A DNA stretch of 64,000 nt from Cupriavidus taiwanensis (lineage in GTDB: Bacteria > Pseudomonadota > Gammaproteobacteria > Burkholderiales > Burkholderiaceae): NCBI RefSeq assembly GCF_900250115.1, contig NZ_LT984803.1:2135583-2199582 (forward strand). Direction: 5' to 3'. Shown in pieces: positions 27,261 to 40,915 of this stretch; position 1 is the stretch's first letter; the number at the start of each line of letters is the position of its first letter. A program made the translations under genes and the position numbers. The notes beneath the pieces were generated by a model. That model was given only the letters and a program-made list of their open reading frames with translations. It searched no databases and had not been told where the DNA came from.

Positions 27261-28604
27261 TCAGGCACCCAGCGCGTCCGCCAGTTTTCTGGCTGCGCGC
27301 TCGGCCATGTCGGCCTGCTCCGCCTCGACCATCACGCGCACCACGGGCTCGGTGCCCGAGGCGCGGATCAGTACCCGGCCGCGGTCCCCCAGGGCCGGTT
27401 CTACCTCGGCACGCGCCGCCTGCAGGCCGGCATGGGTCTGCCAATCGAAGCCCTTCTGCACGCGCACATTGATCAGCGTCTGCGGGAACAGCTTCACGCC
27501 GTCGAGCAGTTGCGCCAGGGTCTTGCCGCTGCGGCGCAGCGCGCCCAGCACCTGCAGCGCCGACACGATGCCGTCGCCGGTGCTGTGGCGATCCAGGCAC
27601 AGCAGGTGGCCTGAACCCTCGCCACCCAGCGTCCAGTTACGCTTGTTCAGTTCCTCCAGCACATAGCGGTCGCCCACCTTGGCGCGCACGAAGTCGACGC
27701 CCTCACGCTTGAGCGCCAGTTCCACTGCCATATTGGTCATCAGCGTGCCGACCGCGCCCGGCACCGCGTGGCCCGCGGCCTGGCGGTCGCGCACGATCAG
27801 ATACAGCAGTTCATCGCCGTTGTAGAGCCGGCCGTCCGCGTCCACCACCTGCAGCCGGTCCGCGTCGCCATCGAAGGCCAGGCCCAGGTCGGCGCCGTTG
27901 GCCTTGACCGCTTCGATCAGCTTCTCCGGCGCGGTGGCGCCGTAGCCGGCGTTGATATTGCGGCCATTCGGCTGGTTGCCGATGGCCACCACGTCGGCGC
28001 CCAGTTCATGGAACACCGGCGGCGCAATGTGGTAGGCCGCGCCATGGGCGCAGTCGACCACGATCTTCAGGCCATGCAAGTCCTGCTCATACGGGAACGT
28101 GCTCTTGCAGAACTCGATATAGCGGCCGGCGGCATCGTCGATGCGACGGGCGCGTCCCAGGTCGTCCGACGGGGCGCACACCATGGGCTCGTCGATGGCA
28201 GCTTCGATCGCCGCCTCGACCGCGTCGGGCAGCTTGTCGCCGCTGGCCGAGAAAAACTTGATGCCGTTGTCGTAGTAGGGGTTGTGGCTGGCCGAGATCA
28301 CCACGCCGGCCGACAGCCGCAGCGCCCGGGTCAGATAGGCGATGCCAGGGGTCGGCAGCGGACCGGTCAGCAGCACATGCACGCCCGCCGAGGTAAAGCC
28401 AGCTTCCAGCGCGGCTTCCAGCATGTAGCCCGAAATGCGCGTGTCCTTGCCGATCAGCACGGTGGGCTTGCCCTGCCCGGTCCTGGCGCCATGCGCCAGC
28501 ACCTTGCCCGCGGCATGGCCCAGGCGCATGACAAAGTCCGGCGTGATCGGCGCGTCGCCGACCTTGCCCCGCACGCCATCTGTCCCGAAATAATTGCGTG
28601 TCAT
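27261..28604 (-). CDS. glmM: Phosphoglucosamine mutase GlmM
   Basis: Converts glucosamine-6-phosphate to glucosamine-1-phosphate on the way to UDP-GlcNAc for peptidoglycan and LPS. It is 447 residues with the start [16 protein letters not shown] as in all GlmM. The phosphoserine loop is ISASHNP (active Ser106), the metal-binding loop DGDADR, the sugar-binding loop GGEGSGH and the phosphate-binding loop [12 protein letters not shown]. It lies 63 bases after folP on the same strand, the usual ftsH-folP-glmM order. Confidence 0.97.
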   Translation of the reverse strand: MTRNYFGTDGVRGKVGDAPITPDFVMRLGHAAGKVLAHGARTGQGKPTVLIGKDTRISGYMLEAALEAGFTSAGVHVLLTGPLPTPGIAYLTRALRLSAGVVISASHNPYYDNGIKFFSASGDKLPDAVEAAIEAAIDEPMVCAPSDDLGRARRIDDAAGRYIEFCKSTFPYEQDLHGLKIVVDCAHGAAYHIAPPVFHELGADVVAIGNQPNGRNINAGYGATAPEKLIEAVKANGADLGLAFDGDADRLQVVDADGRLYNGDELLYLIVRDRQAAGHAVPGAVGTLMTNMAVELALKREGVDFVRAKVGDRYVLEELNKRNWTLGGEGSGHLLCLDRHSTGDGIVSALQVLGALRRSGKTLAQLLDGVKLFPQTLINVRVQKGFDWQTHAGLQAARAEVEPALGDRGRVLIRASGTEPVVRVMVEAEQADMAERAARKLADALGA

Positions 28605-28667
28605 TTGTTTCCTTTCTCTTCTGTGTTCTGTCCTAGTGGCGCTGCCGCCTGTCAGTGCCCCGTCAGC

Positions 28668-29534
28668 TCAGCCGGAGCGGACCGATTCGTTGCGCACGGC
28701 CCACCAGGTCTTGACGGCGTCGACGGTCTGCTCCACATCATGCACGCGTACGATAAAAGCACCGCGCTCCACCGCACACACGGCCGCGGCAATGCTGGCG
28801 GCGATGCGCTGCTGCGGTGGCCGGCCGCCCAGGATGGCGCCCAGCGTGGACTTGCGCGAGATGCCCGCCAGCACCGGCAGGCCGTCCGGCGCCAGCTTCG
28901 GCAACTGCCCGAGCAGGCGCAAATTATGATCCGGTGTCTTGCCGAAGCCAAACCCCGGATCGAGGCAGATCCGGGCCTCGTCGATCCCGGCGGCGCGCAG
29001 CACGGCGACGCGCCCGGCCAGGAACTGCGCGACTTCGGCGACCACATCGTCGTAGTGCGGGTCTTCCTGCATGGTCTGCGGATCGCGCTGCATATGCATG
29101 ACGCACAGGCCCCCCTGTCCGCCCGCCACGGCCTCGACCGCGCCTGGCATGCGCAAACCCCAGATATCGTTGATGAGATCGGCTCCGGCAGCTAGCGCGG
29201 CGCGCATGACCTCGGGCTTGTAGGTGTCGATCGACAGCGGCTTGCCGCAGTCGCGCAGCGCTTCCACCACCGGGATCACGCGTGCCAGCTCGTCTGCCAG
29301 CGGCAGCGCCGCCGAACCGGGCCGGCTCGATTCCCCGCCGATGTCGATGATGTCGACGCCCTCGGCGATCATCTGCTCGGCATGGCGCAGCGCCGCATCG
29401 CGGCTGGCATACTGGCCGCCGTCTGAAAAGGAGTCGGGCGTGACGTTGAGGATGCCCATCACCAGCGGGCGCTGGTCCAGGGCAAAGCGGAAACGGCCGC
29501 ACTGGAAGTGCCGGGTCTGAGTCGTCTGCTGCAA
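28668..29534 (-). CDS. folP: Dihydropteroate synthase FolP (TTG start)
   Basis: Joins p-aminobenzoate to dihydropterin pyrophosphate in folate synthesis; the sulfonamide target. It is 288 residues if begun at the TTG at 29534. No in-frame ATG precedes the first motif closely enough, and the ribosome site is weak, so the exact start is uncertain. Conserved motifs are MGILNVTPDSFSDGGQY, DIIDIGGESSRPG, the LINDIWGL strand, DPGFGFGKTPDHN and the C-terminal RVHDV. An ftsH terminator precedes it, so it may have its own promoter as well as readthrough. Confidence 0.95.
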   Translation of the reverse strand: MQQTTQTRHFQCGRFRFALDQRPLVMGILNVTPDSFSDGGQYASRDAALRHAEQMIAEGVDIIDIGGESSRPGSAALPLADELARVIPVVEALRDCGKPLSIDTYKPEVMRAALAAGADLINDIWGLRMPGAVEAVAGGQGGLCVMHMQRDPQTMQEDPHYDDVVAEVAQFLAGRVAVLRAAGIDEARICLDPGFGFGKTPDHNLRLLGQLPKLAPDGLPVLAGISRKSTLGAILGGRPPQQRIAASIAAAVCAVERGAFIVRVHDVEQTVDAVKTWWAVRNESVRSG

Positions 29535-29577
29535 GATAGGAAGGCTTCGGCATGCGCGCGGACCTGCCGCGCAAACG

Positions 29578-29608
29578 TAAAAGCCGGTGCACCAGGCACC
29601 GGCTTCAG
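29578..29608 (-). terminator. Hairpin terminator after ftsH
   Basis: On the minus strand AAGCCGGTGC pairs with GCACCGGCTT around CTGGT and is followed by TTACGTTT. The T run is short, so termination may be partial. Confidence 0.6.
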
Positions 29609-29660
29609 GGAGACACTACACAGCCATCGCTACAGCGTCGTCAGTGAGACGAGCGCCGGA

Positions 29661-31544
29661 TCAGGCCGTGGCAGGCGCGTTGGTCGGCGCCACCGGCGAG
29701 CCGCCCGAAGGCGTGCTGCCGCCACCGTTCGGGCCCGACGCGCTGCGCGGCGGGCGCGGCGGCTTGCCGGCCATGATGTCGTTGACCTGGTCGGCGTCGA
29801 TGGTTTCCCATTCCATCAGCGCGTTGGTCATGGCCTCGACCTTGTCGCGGTTCTCTTCGAGCAGGCGCTTGGCCAGCGCATACTGCTCGTCGATGATGCG
29901 GCGGATCTCGGCGTCGACCTTCTGCTGCGTGGCCTCCGACACGGTCTTCGACGACAGCTTGCCGAACATGCCGTCCTGCTCGGTATCGACATAGACCATG
30001 GCGCCGAGCGAGTCGCTCATGCCGAAGCGGGTCACCATGTCGCGCGCGATCTTGGTGGCACGCTCGAAGTCGTTGGAAGCGCCGGTGCTCATGGCGTTGA
30101 GGAAGACCTCTTCCGCCGCGCGGCCGCCGAACAGGATGGCGACCTCTTCCAGCATGCTGTCCTTGTACTTCGAATACTTGTCATGCTCCGGCAGTTGCCA
30201 GGTTACGCCCAGCGCCCAGCCACGCGGCATGATGGTGACCTTGTGCACCGGGTCGGCCTTGGGCAGCAGCTTGGCCACCACCGCATGGCCAGACTCGTGG
30301 TAAGCCGTGGCGCGGCGCTCTTCCTCGCGCATCACCGTCGACTTGCGCTCCGGACCCATGTAGATCTTGTCCTTGGCGTCCTCGAAGTCCTGCATGTCGA
30401 CCACGCGCTTGTTGCGGCGGGCGGCAAACAGCGCGGCCTCGTTGACCAGATTGGCCAGGTCGGCGCCCGAGAAGCCCGGGGTGCCACGCGCGATCACCGA
30501 GGCGTCGACGTCGTTGCCGATCGGCACCTTGCGCATATGGACCTTCAGGATCTGCTCGCGACCGCGGATGTCCGGCAGGCCTACGTAGACCTGGCGGTCG
30601 AAACGGCCCGGACGCAGCAGCGCCTTGTCCAGCACGTCGGCACGGTTGGTCGCGGCGATCACGATCACGCCCGAGTTGGCCTCGAAGCCGTCCATCTCGA
30701 CCAGCATCTGGTTCAGGGTCTGCTCGCGCTCGTCGTTGCCGCCGCCCATGCCGGCGCCACGATGGCGGCCGACCGCGTCGATTTCATCGATGAACACGAT
30801 GCAGGGCGCCTGCTTCTTGGCGTTCTCGAACATGTCGCGGACACGGGCCGCGCCCACGCCGACGAACATTTCGACGAAGTCGGAACCGGAGATGCTGAAG
30901 AACGGCACCTTGGCCTCGCCGGCGATGGCACGCGCCAGCAGCGTCTTGCCGGTACCCGGAGGGCCGACCAGCAGCACGCCGCGCGGGATGCGGCCGCCCA
31001 GCTTCTGGAACTTCTGCGGATCCTTGAGGAAGTCGACCAGCTCGACCACTTCTTCCTTGGACTCGTCGCAGCCAGCCACGTCCTGGAACGTGACGGCGTT
31101 CTGGTTTTCGTCGATCAGCCGCGCACGCGACTTGCCAAATGAGAATGCGCCGCCTTTTCCGCCACCCTGCATCTGACGCATCATGTAGAACCAGAACACG
31201 ATGATCAGCAGGGTCGGCCCGAGGTAGTACAGGGCCTGGACCAGCACGTTGGGTTCGTCATCCGCCTTGCCGGTGACCTGGACGCCGTATTTCATCAGGT
31301 CGCCGACCATCCAGATGTCGCCCGGCGAGATGATGGTGTACTTGGCCCCTTCCTTGGGCGAGACCACCAGGTTGCGGCCCTGCACGTCGACACGCGACAC
31401 CTTGCCGTTCTTGGCGTCATCCATGAACTGCGAATAGGTGACGCTGTCCTGCGCACGGGGCTTGTCGAACTGCTTGAAGACGGTAAACAACACCAGCGCG
31501 ATCACGAGCCAGATTGCCGCCTTTTGAAACAGGTTGTTATTCAA
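29661..31544 (-). CDS. ftsH: ATP-dependent zinc metalloprotease FtsH (TTG start)
   Basis: Inner-membrane AAA+ protease that degrades misfolded membrane proteins, RpoH and LpxC-type substrates. It is 627 residues from a TTG at 31544 ([20 protein letters not shown]). AAAGGAG lies seven bases upstream, whereas the frame's earlier ATG at 31574 has no such site. There are two helices (about 8-25 and 103-121), Walker A GPPGTGKT at 194-201, Walker [12 protein letters not shown], the second region of homology [17 protein letters not shown] and zinc site HESGH at 416-420. It lies between rlmE and folP as in most proteobacteria. Confidence 0.97.
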   Translation of the reverse strand: MNNNLFQKAAIWLVIALVLFTVFKQFDKPRAQDSVTYSQFMDDAKNGKVSRVDVQGRNLVVSPKEGAKYTIISPGDIWMVGDLMKYGVQVTGKADDEPNVLVQALYYLGPTLLIIVFWFYMMRQMQGGGKGGAFSFGKSRARLIDENQNAVTFQDVAGCDESKEEVVELVDFLKDPQKFQKLGGRIPRGVLLVGPPGTGKTLLARAIAGEAKVPFFSISGSDFVEMFVGVGAARVRDMFENAKKQAPCIVFIDEIDAVGRHRGAGMGGGNDEREQTLNQMLVEMDGFEANSGVIVIAATNRADVLDKALLRPGRFDRQVYVGLPDIRGREQILKVHMRKVPIGNDVDASVIARGTPGFSGADLANLVNEAALFAARRNKRVVDMQDFEDAKDKIYMGPERKSTVMREEERRATAYHESGHAVVAKLLPKADPVHKVTIMPRGWALGVTWQLPEHDKYSKYKDSMLEEVAILFGGRAAEEVFLNAMSTGASNDFERATKIARDMVTRFGMSDSLGAMVYVDTEQDGMFGKLSSKTVSEATQQKVDAEIRRIIDEQYALAKRLLEENRDKVEAMTNALMEWETIDADQVNDIMAGKPPRPPRSASGPNGGGSTPSGGSPVAPTNAPATA

Positions 31545-31701
31545 GGCCGAACTCCTTTGCAATTGCCTTGCCAACGGATAGCTGCATTGTAATGCAGCCC
31601 CCGCCCTCGAGGGGAAACAGAGAAACTATGATGCCGATAGCACCGGGTGAGGGTATTTCCCTCTACATTTCTTCTTCCGCCCTGGCTTGTATCGAGATCG
31701 G

Positions 31702-32367
31702 TCAATCCACTGTCTTGAGGTAGCGCCCAAGGATAAAGGTTTCGGAAGACTTGTCGCGCGACGCCTTGGGCTTGCGCTTCGCGACCACTTTGAACTGCCG
31801 CTTGAACTTTTCCACGATCTGGCTGTAGCCGCTCCCGTGGAAACACTTTACCAGCAATGCTCCCTCCGGCTTAAGGTGGGCCTGGGCAAATTCCAGCGCC
31901 AGGTCGCACAGGTACTCGATCCGGGCGGCGTCGGCGGAGGCCACACCGGACAAATTGGGGGCCATGTCGGACAAAACAAGGTCGATCTTGTGGCCGCCGG
32001 AGGCGTCCAGCACCACACTTTCGAGTTCTCGGAAGACAGATTCCTCGCGGAAGTCGCCCTGGATGAACGTAACGTCGGCGACAGGTTCCATCGGCAGCAG
32101 GTCGATCGCCACGACGGCGCCGTCGATCCGGCCGTCCCTGGCCCGGGGCGAGTCGGCCAGCTTGTTGCGGGCGTACTGGCTCCAGCTGCCGGGCGCCGCG
32201 CCCAGGTCGACGATGACCTGGCCCGGGCGGATCAGCTTGTCCTGCTCGTCGATCTCCTTGAGCTTGTACGCCGCGCGGGCACGGTAGCCCTCGCGCTGCG
32301 CCATTTTCACGTACGGATCGTTGATGTGGTCGTGCAGCCACGAATGGTTGAACTTGTTCTTTGCCAT
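31702..32367 (-). CDS. rlmE: 23S rRNA (uridine-2'-O)-methyltransferase RlmE (FtsJ)
   Basis: Methylates U2552 in the A loop of 23S rRNA. It is 221 residues with the family start ([20 protein letters not shown]), the catalytic lysine in [16 protein letters not shown] motif [17 protein letters not shown], the aspartate in [13 protein letters not shown] and the lysine in [10 protein letters not shown]. It is divergent from the YhbY gene with about 260 bases between, and shares a strand with ftsH 157 bases downstream. This is the common yhbY / rlmE-ftsH arrangement. Confidence 0.96.
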   Translation of the reverse strand: MAKNKFNHSWLHDHINDPYVKMAQREGYRARAAYKLKEIDEQDKLIRPGQVIVDLGAAPGSWSQYARNKLADSPRARDGRIDGAVVAIDLLPMEPVADVTFIQGDFREESVFRELESVVLDASGGHKIDLVLSDMAPNLSGVASADAARIEYLCDLALEFAQAHLKPEGALLVKCFHGSGYSQIVEKFKRQFKVVAKRKPKASRDKSSETFILGRYLKTVD

Positions 32368-32629
32368 GCCAGATACCAGCCTGTTCCCTGCCCGCGGGCG
32401 CCGGCCGGGCCGGCGGCGCAGGTTTTCCTACTGTTTTGATGATTTTGCTGCCCGACAGTGCCGGATTGTCGGATAATACGCGCCAATCCGCATCCCGGCT
32501 TGCCGCCATCCGGTGGCCGCCGGCAGCCTGTTTCTGCGCGCCGTGTCACGACCGGCGCGGGCGGCAGCGCCCGATTACCAGCGCCAAGCGCTCTATCACT
32601 ATTTCAAGCGCCTTATCCGGCGCCAACCT

Positions 32630-33133
32630 ATGCCCGCTCTACAACTAGTTCCCGCCCAGCGTTCCGACCTGCGCTCCCGTGCCCATGCCCTGAATCCGGT
32701 CGTGATGGTCGGCGCCGAAGGCCTGACCCGCGCCGTGCTGGCCGAGATCGACCGCAGCCTGGCCGCCCACGACCTGATCAAGATCCGCGTGTTCGGCGAC
32801 GACCGCGAAGCGCGCATCGCCATCTACGAGGAAATCTGCGACCAGCTCAGCGCCGCGCCGATCCAGCATATCGGCAAACTGCTGGTGGTCTGGCGTCCGG
32901 GCGAAGCCCGCCTGAAGGAAAACCAGGCCGAAGACCTCGGCCGGCACACGCCCGCCCGCCGCGGCGGCGCCGCCCCGCGCACGGTCACGGTGAAGAAGCC
33001 CAGCGCCGCCCCGAACCGCCGTCCGACCCGCAAGGAAGTCACGGTGCTGGGCAACCAGCGCGTCACCGCCGGCGGCAACGTGAAGCGCTCGCGCGCCCGC
33101 CCGGCCAGCCAGAAGAAGAAGGCGCTGGGCTGA
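32630..33133 (+). CDS. yhbY: CRM-domain RNA-binding protein YhbY with long basic C-terminal extension
   Basis: Ribosome-assembly factor associated with pre-50S particles. Residues 1-97 are the CRM domain (RSDLRSRAHALNPVVMVGAE, LIKIRVFGDDREARIAI and the C-terminal IGKLLVVWRPG). Unlike the 97-residue E. coli protein, this one continues to 167 residues with a tail rich in Arg, Lys, Ala and Pro (RPTRKEVTVLGNQR, then SRARPASQKKKALG). The tail looks disordered and RNA-binding. The start ATG at 32630 begins the conserved part; no strong ribosome site is visible and the frame is open upstream to 32513. Confidence 0.88.
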   Translation: MPALQLVPAQRSDLRSRAHALNPVVMVGAEGLTRAVLAEIDRSLAAHDLIKIRVFGDDREARIAIYEEICDQLSAAPIQHIGKLLVVWRPGEARLKENQAEDLGRHTPARRGGAAPRTVTVKKPSAAPNRRPTRKEVTVLGNQRVTAGGNVKRSRARPASQKKKALG

Positions 33134-33219
33134 ACACTGCCAGCTGCCCGCACCACGGGGTGCCGCCCGGCGCCCCCGATGCCGGCAAGCCACGCCCGTG
33201 GCGGTGCCGGCGGCCGGGC

Positions 33220-33756
33220 CTACTCGCCGGCCGAACGCGGCGCCGAAGCGCGCCACACCAGCACTAGCGCCAGCAGGCTTTGCAGCAGATAGAAAGCGCT
33301 GGACACGCCGTGCAGCATGCCGAACTGCGCCTTGTAAGGCGAGTCCGAAACGCCAACGCCCAGCGCCAGCGCCTTTTCCTTCAGACTGCCCATGAACGGC
33401 TGGATACCGAAGTAGCCGACCAGCACGCAGCACAGCATGCCCAGCACCAGCCATCGCAGGCCGCGGTAGCGGTGGGCGCCGCGCCGGATCATCACGTTGC
33501 ACAGCACCAGCTGCAGCACGCCGATGGTCACGCCGACGATGGCTTCGGTATGGAACAAGTGACCGGCGATCATGCCCGCCATCTCGCGGCTGGGCAGCAC
33601 CGAAAACAGCGTCGGCGCCACCATGTAGCCGACGGTCCACAGGCTGCCCGCCCATACCACCGTCAGCAACAGGAAGATGCGATGCGGCAGCGGCGGCAGA
33701 TTGTTATAGGAACTGGAGAACACGAACCGGTCTTTCCGGCGGCCGGACGGGCGCAA
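33220..33756 (-). CDS. DUF4149 membrane protein
   Basis: Inner-membrane protein of about 178 residues with four hydrophobic segments (FLLLTVVWAGSLWTVGYMVA, a helix around VGVTIGVLQLVLCNVMI, LVLGMLCCVLVGYFGI and the C-terminal YLLQSLLALVLVW) and the SLKEKALALG linker of DUF4149. Function unknown. The exact start is uncertain: the ATG at 33756 adds a basic tail that may not be translated. It lies 20 bases after greA and is probably co-transcribed, as in related genomes. Confidence 0.82.
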   Translation of the reverse strand: MRPSGRRKDRFVFSSSYNNLPPLPHRIFLLLTVVWAGSLWTVGYMVAPTLFSVLPSREMAGMIAGHLFHTEAIVGVTIGVLQLVLCNVMIRRGAHRYRGLRWLVLGMLCCVLVGYFGIQPFMGSLKEKALALGVGVSDSPYKAQFGMLHGVSSAFYLLQSLLALVLVWRASAPRSAGE

Positions 33757-33776
33757 GCCTGCCGGCCGGGCCGGCG

Positions 33777-34253
33777 TCAGATGTAGCGGACGGTAATGAC
33801 TTCGTACTCGCGCTCGCCGCCAGGGGCCAGCACGGTGGCGACGTCGCCTTCGAACTTGCCGATCAGCGCGCGCGCGATCGGCGAACTGACCGAGATCTTG
33901 CCAGTTTCGAGGTCGGCCTCGTCATCGCCCACGATCTGGTAGCTGACCGGCTTGCCGGACTCCAGGTCTTCCAGGTCGACGGTCGCGCCGAAGACGATGC
34001 GGCCATCGGTATCCAGCTGGGTCGGGTCGATGACCTGCGCAGTCGACAGCTTCGACTCTACCTCGATGATGCGGCCTTCGATAAAAGCCTGCTTTTCCTT
34101 GGCGGCGTCGTATTCGGCGTTTTCGGACAGGTCGCCCTGGGCGCGTGCTTCGGAGATGGCATTGATCACCGCCGGACGCTCGACAGCCTTGAGGCGCTGC
34201 AGCTCTTCCTTGAGCAGCTCGGCGCCACGCTTGGTAATCGGAATGGTGCTCAT
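33777..34253 (-). CDS. greA: Transcription elongation factor GreA
   Basis: Rescues backtracked RNA polymerase by stimulating transcript cleavage. It is 158 residues starting at the ATG at 34253 (MSTIPITKRGAELLKEEL). The N-terminal coiled coil carries the tip acidic residues in GDLSENAEYDAAKE, and the C-terminal FKBP-like domain has the ISVSSPIARALIGK segment. It is downstream of carB with 246 bases between, including a strong hairpin. Confidence 0.97.
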   Translation of the reverse strand: MSTIPITKRGAELLKEELQRLKAVERPAVINAISEARAQGDLSENAEYDAAKEKQAFIEGRIIEVESKLSTAQVIDPTQLDTDGRIVFGATVDLEDLESGKPVSYQIVGDDEADLETGKISVSSPIARALIGKFEGDVATVLAPGGEREYEVITVRYI

Positions 34254-34399
34254 GTCTTGGTTCAACAAAAAAATGAGCCGCAGCGGAGCTGGAGCCATCC
34301 CCGGCATACACCGCCAGGACACTTCCGCTCAACCGCGGCTTTCAGACAGGATCGAACGCGGGCAGGCCGCATCGATCGACGAATTTGACGTAGTTTAGG

Positions 34400-34439
34400 C
34401 CAGGAAGCCCGCCGGCAGCAACTCCGGCGGGCTTCCTGG
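34400..34439. repeat. Perfect 16-bp inverted repeat between carB and greA
   Basis: CCAGGAAGCCCGCCGG and its exact complement are separated by an eight-base loop, 60 bases after the carB stop. No T run flanks it on either strand, so it is probably an RNA-stabilising or pausing hairpin or a weak terminator. Confidence 0.7.
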
Positions 34440-34499
34440 GATAGCGGGGCGCCCATGCGCCCGGCCTTTGCGAGGTGGCGTTTACCTAACTTGCGGACC

Positions 34500-37748
<3,249 letters not shown>

Positions 37749-37837
37749 TGCACGCTCTCTTTATGGGCCGGCCCGCCTTGCCTGCGGACCGCGCCGGTAA
37801 TCAGGGAATCCGTCGGGATTCGAAAATATTGTCTTGC

Positions 37838-38512
37838 TCAGTTCATCGTGGCCGTCGCCAGCTTGGCGCCGAAGCCGATGAACATCGCGCCTACCCCGCT
37901 GGACATGCCGGCCGACAGCCGGCGGCGGCGCCGGAACGCTTCGGCCAGCTTCGCGCCCACGAAGATGATCGTGGTCAGGTAAGCAAAGCTGCAGATCTGG
38001 CACACCAGCCCCAGCACGCCGAACGACAGCACCGGGTAAGCAAAGGCAGGGTCGACGAACTGGATGAAGAACGAGATGAAGAACAGGATCGCCTTCGGGT
38101 TCAGCAGGCTGATCAGCAGCGCCTTGCGGAACGGGTCGGACTGGTCCGGCGTGGCCGAAGGCACCGCGGCGCTGGTGGCATCGCCGCGCGCGGCCCAGCT
38201 GCGCAGCGCGCCGCGCAGCATGTTGAAGCCGATCCACGCCAGGTAGGCGGCGCCGACGTACTTCACCACGTAGAACAGCGCCGGGCTGGCCTTGAGCAGC
38301 GAGGCCACGCCCGCCGCCGACAGCACCATCAGCACCGCGTCGCCCAGGAACACCCCGCACGCGCCCTTGTAGCCGGCGCGCACGCCGCGCTGCGCCGCCA
38401 CCGACAGCACGTACATCGAATTCGGGCCCGGCAGCAGCACGATGAAGATCGTGCCCAGCACATAGGTCCAGAAGTCGGTAATGCCGAAAGCGGTATGCAT
38501 GAAGGCGTTCAT
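37838..38512 (-). CDS. LysE/RhtB-family amino-acid exporter (LeuE-like)
   Basis: Six-helix inner-membrane exporter of 224 residues. The family signature FIVLLPGPNSMYVLSVAAQR follows helix 1, and GFNMLRGALR and SLLNPKAILFFISFFIQF are also typical. Closest in pattern to LeuE (leucine, methionine and analogue efflux); the substrate is not proven. It is inserted between carA (37 bases upstream) and carB (89 bases downstream) on the same strand, so it should be expressed with carbamoyl-phosphate synthase. Confidence 0.88.
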   Translation of the reverse strand: MNAFMHTAFGITDFWTYVLGTIFIVLLPGPNSMYVLSVAAQRGVRAGYKGACGVFLGDAVLMVLSAAGVASLLKASPALFYVVKYVGAAYLAWIGFNMLRGALRSWAARGDATSAAVPSATPDQSDPFRKALLISLLNPKAILFFISFFIQFVDPAFAYPVLSFGVLGLVCQICSFAYLTTIIFVGAKLAEAFRRRRRLSAGMSSGVGAMFIGFGAKLATATMN

Positions 38513-38549
38513 GGGATGTCCCGGGGTCTCGCTCGCTGTGCCCGCGCGC

Positions 38550-39686
<1,137 letters not shown>

Positions 39687-39915
39687 GGGTAGGCTCCTGC
39701 TGGACTCACCCCGTGACCGACCAATCGACGCCTCGTGCCTCCCAGGCTGGATCCGTGACGGCGGCAGCGGCATTGCGCCGATGCGGTCGGATCCGGTTGC
39801 GGCATGCTTTTTGAATCACATCAAGTGTGAACGGCAAAAGCGGCGCGGATGGGGGCGGCGGAAGGTGGAAAGCGGTTGGCGCTAGGGTGAAGGGTTCTGA
39901 AAGCGAAACTTTCGA

Positions 39916-39944
39916 ATTATATCCCGCGCCACCCAATTTCTCAA
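39916..39944 (-). promoter_or_regulatory. Strong promoter of the car operon
   Basis: On the minus strand TTGAGA (39939-39944), a 17-base spacer and a perfect TATAAT (39916-39921). The predicted start near 39909 leaves a leader of about 220 bases before the carA GTG. GAAAG-TTTCG-CTTTC at its beginning can form a small hairpin. Confidence 0.8.
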
Positions 39945-40032
39945 GTTTTCAAGGACTTGCGCGCGGCAGGCGGCAATACCGCCGGCCGCGCACGCGGTCC
40001 GTGCACTCCCGGTTGTACCGGCGGCGTGCAAA

Positions 40033-40443
40033 TCACAGCTGCGGTGGCACCACCGCAGTCACCTCGATTTCCACCTTCGCGCGCGGCTCGACCAGGTCGG
40101 CGACCTCGACCGCGGTCATCGCCGGAAAGTGGCGGCCGATGATGGCCCGGTAATGTTCGCCGATCGCCCCATAGGCGCCGACATATTCGGCCTTGTCCTT
40201 CACATACCAGGTCATGCGCGCGATATGTTCGGGCCGCGCATCGCCGGCCGCCAGCACCGCCACCACATTGCGCAGGGTCTGCGCCACCTGCAGGCCGAAG
40301 TCGTCGGTCTCGAATTCGCACTGGCTGTTCCAGCCGATCTGGCCGCTGATGAACAGCAGCCGGCTGCCGGCCTGGATCTCGGTCATCATGCCGTTGGCGT
40401 AGCCGCGCGGCGGCGCCCAGTCGGGCGGCTGCAGGATCTTCAT
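40033..40443 (-). CDS. RidA (YjgF/YER057c/UK114) family protein lacking the usual arginine
   Basis: 136-residue RidA-fold protein; trimeric RidA enzymes hydrolyse reactive enamines and imines to ketone and ammonia. The core ISGQIGWNS and the C-terminal KVEIEVTAVVP are conserved. At the place of E. coli Arg105 (in FPARSCVEV) this protein has Met109 (FPAMTAVEV). That arginine holds the carboxylate of 2-aminoacrylate, so a different substrate is likely. It is the last gene of the 2-aminobenzoate-type cluster, 46 bases after the thioesterase gene. By inference it could release ammonia from the cyclic enamine CoA intermediate of that pathway. Confidence 0.85.
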   Translation of the reverse strand: MKILQPPDWAPPRGYANGMMTEIQAGSRLLFISGQIGWNSQCEFETDDFGLQVAQTLRNVVAVLAAGDARPEHIARMTWYVKDKAEYVGAYGAIGEHYRAIIGRHFPAMTAVEVADLVEPRAKVEIEVTAVVPPQL

Positions 40444-40489
40444 GTCGTTTCCCTGTGGTTGCTTGGTATGGATGGATGGAAATCCGGGT

Positions 40490-40915
40490 TCAGGCCGCGG
40501 CCACCAGATAGCGCGCCATGGCCTCGCGCACGGGTTCGGGCAGCGGCTGCGGCGCAATCGCGCCGGTATCGACGCAGACCAGCCGTTGCGTCACTTCCAT
40601 GCGGGTATCGTCGTGCGGGCCGGCGAAGCGGATCGCCAGCGTGAAGCTGGACTGGCCCAGCTTCAGCACGCGCAATTCGCGCGTGAGCTGCTCGCCCAGC
40701 CGGCTCGGCGCGAGAAAGCGGCACTCCAGCTCGGCCGTCGGCACGCCGGCGCGGCCCTCGCCGTGCATGGCATCGAACGGCCAGCCCAGCGCTTCGCCGA
40801 ACCAGTCCTCGATCAGGTCGTTGAGCATCTCGAAATAGCGTGGATAGAACACGATGCCGGCGGCATCGCAGTGCTTGAAGCGCACCTGCACGGTATTGCG
40901 GAACACGTCGCTCAT
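40490..40915 (-). CDS. Acyl-CoA thioesterase, 4-hydroxybenzoyl-CoA thioesterase (hot-dog) family
   Basis: 141-residue hot-dog enzyme with the 4HBT motif [20 protein letters not shown]; Asp17 is the catalytic acid. It may drain stalled aryl- or ring-CoA thioesters and recover CoA, as thioesterases do in other aerobic CoA-linked aromatic pathways. The ATG at 40915 overlaps the stop of the CoA-ligase gene by four bases, so the two are coupled. The in-frame extension to 41191 lies inside that gene and is not real. Confidence 0.88.
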   Translation of the reverse strand: MSDVFRNTVQVRFKHCDAAGIVFYPRYFEMLNDLIEDWFGEALGWPFDAMHGEGRAGVPTAELECRFLAPSRLGEQLTRELRVLKLGQSSFTLAIRFAGPHDDTRMEVTQRLVCVDTGAIAPQPLPEPVREAMARYLVAAA

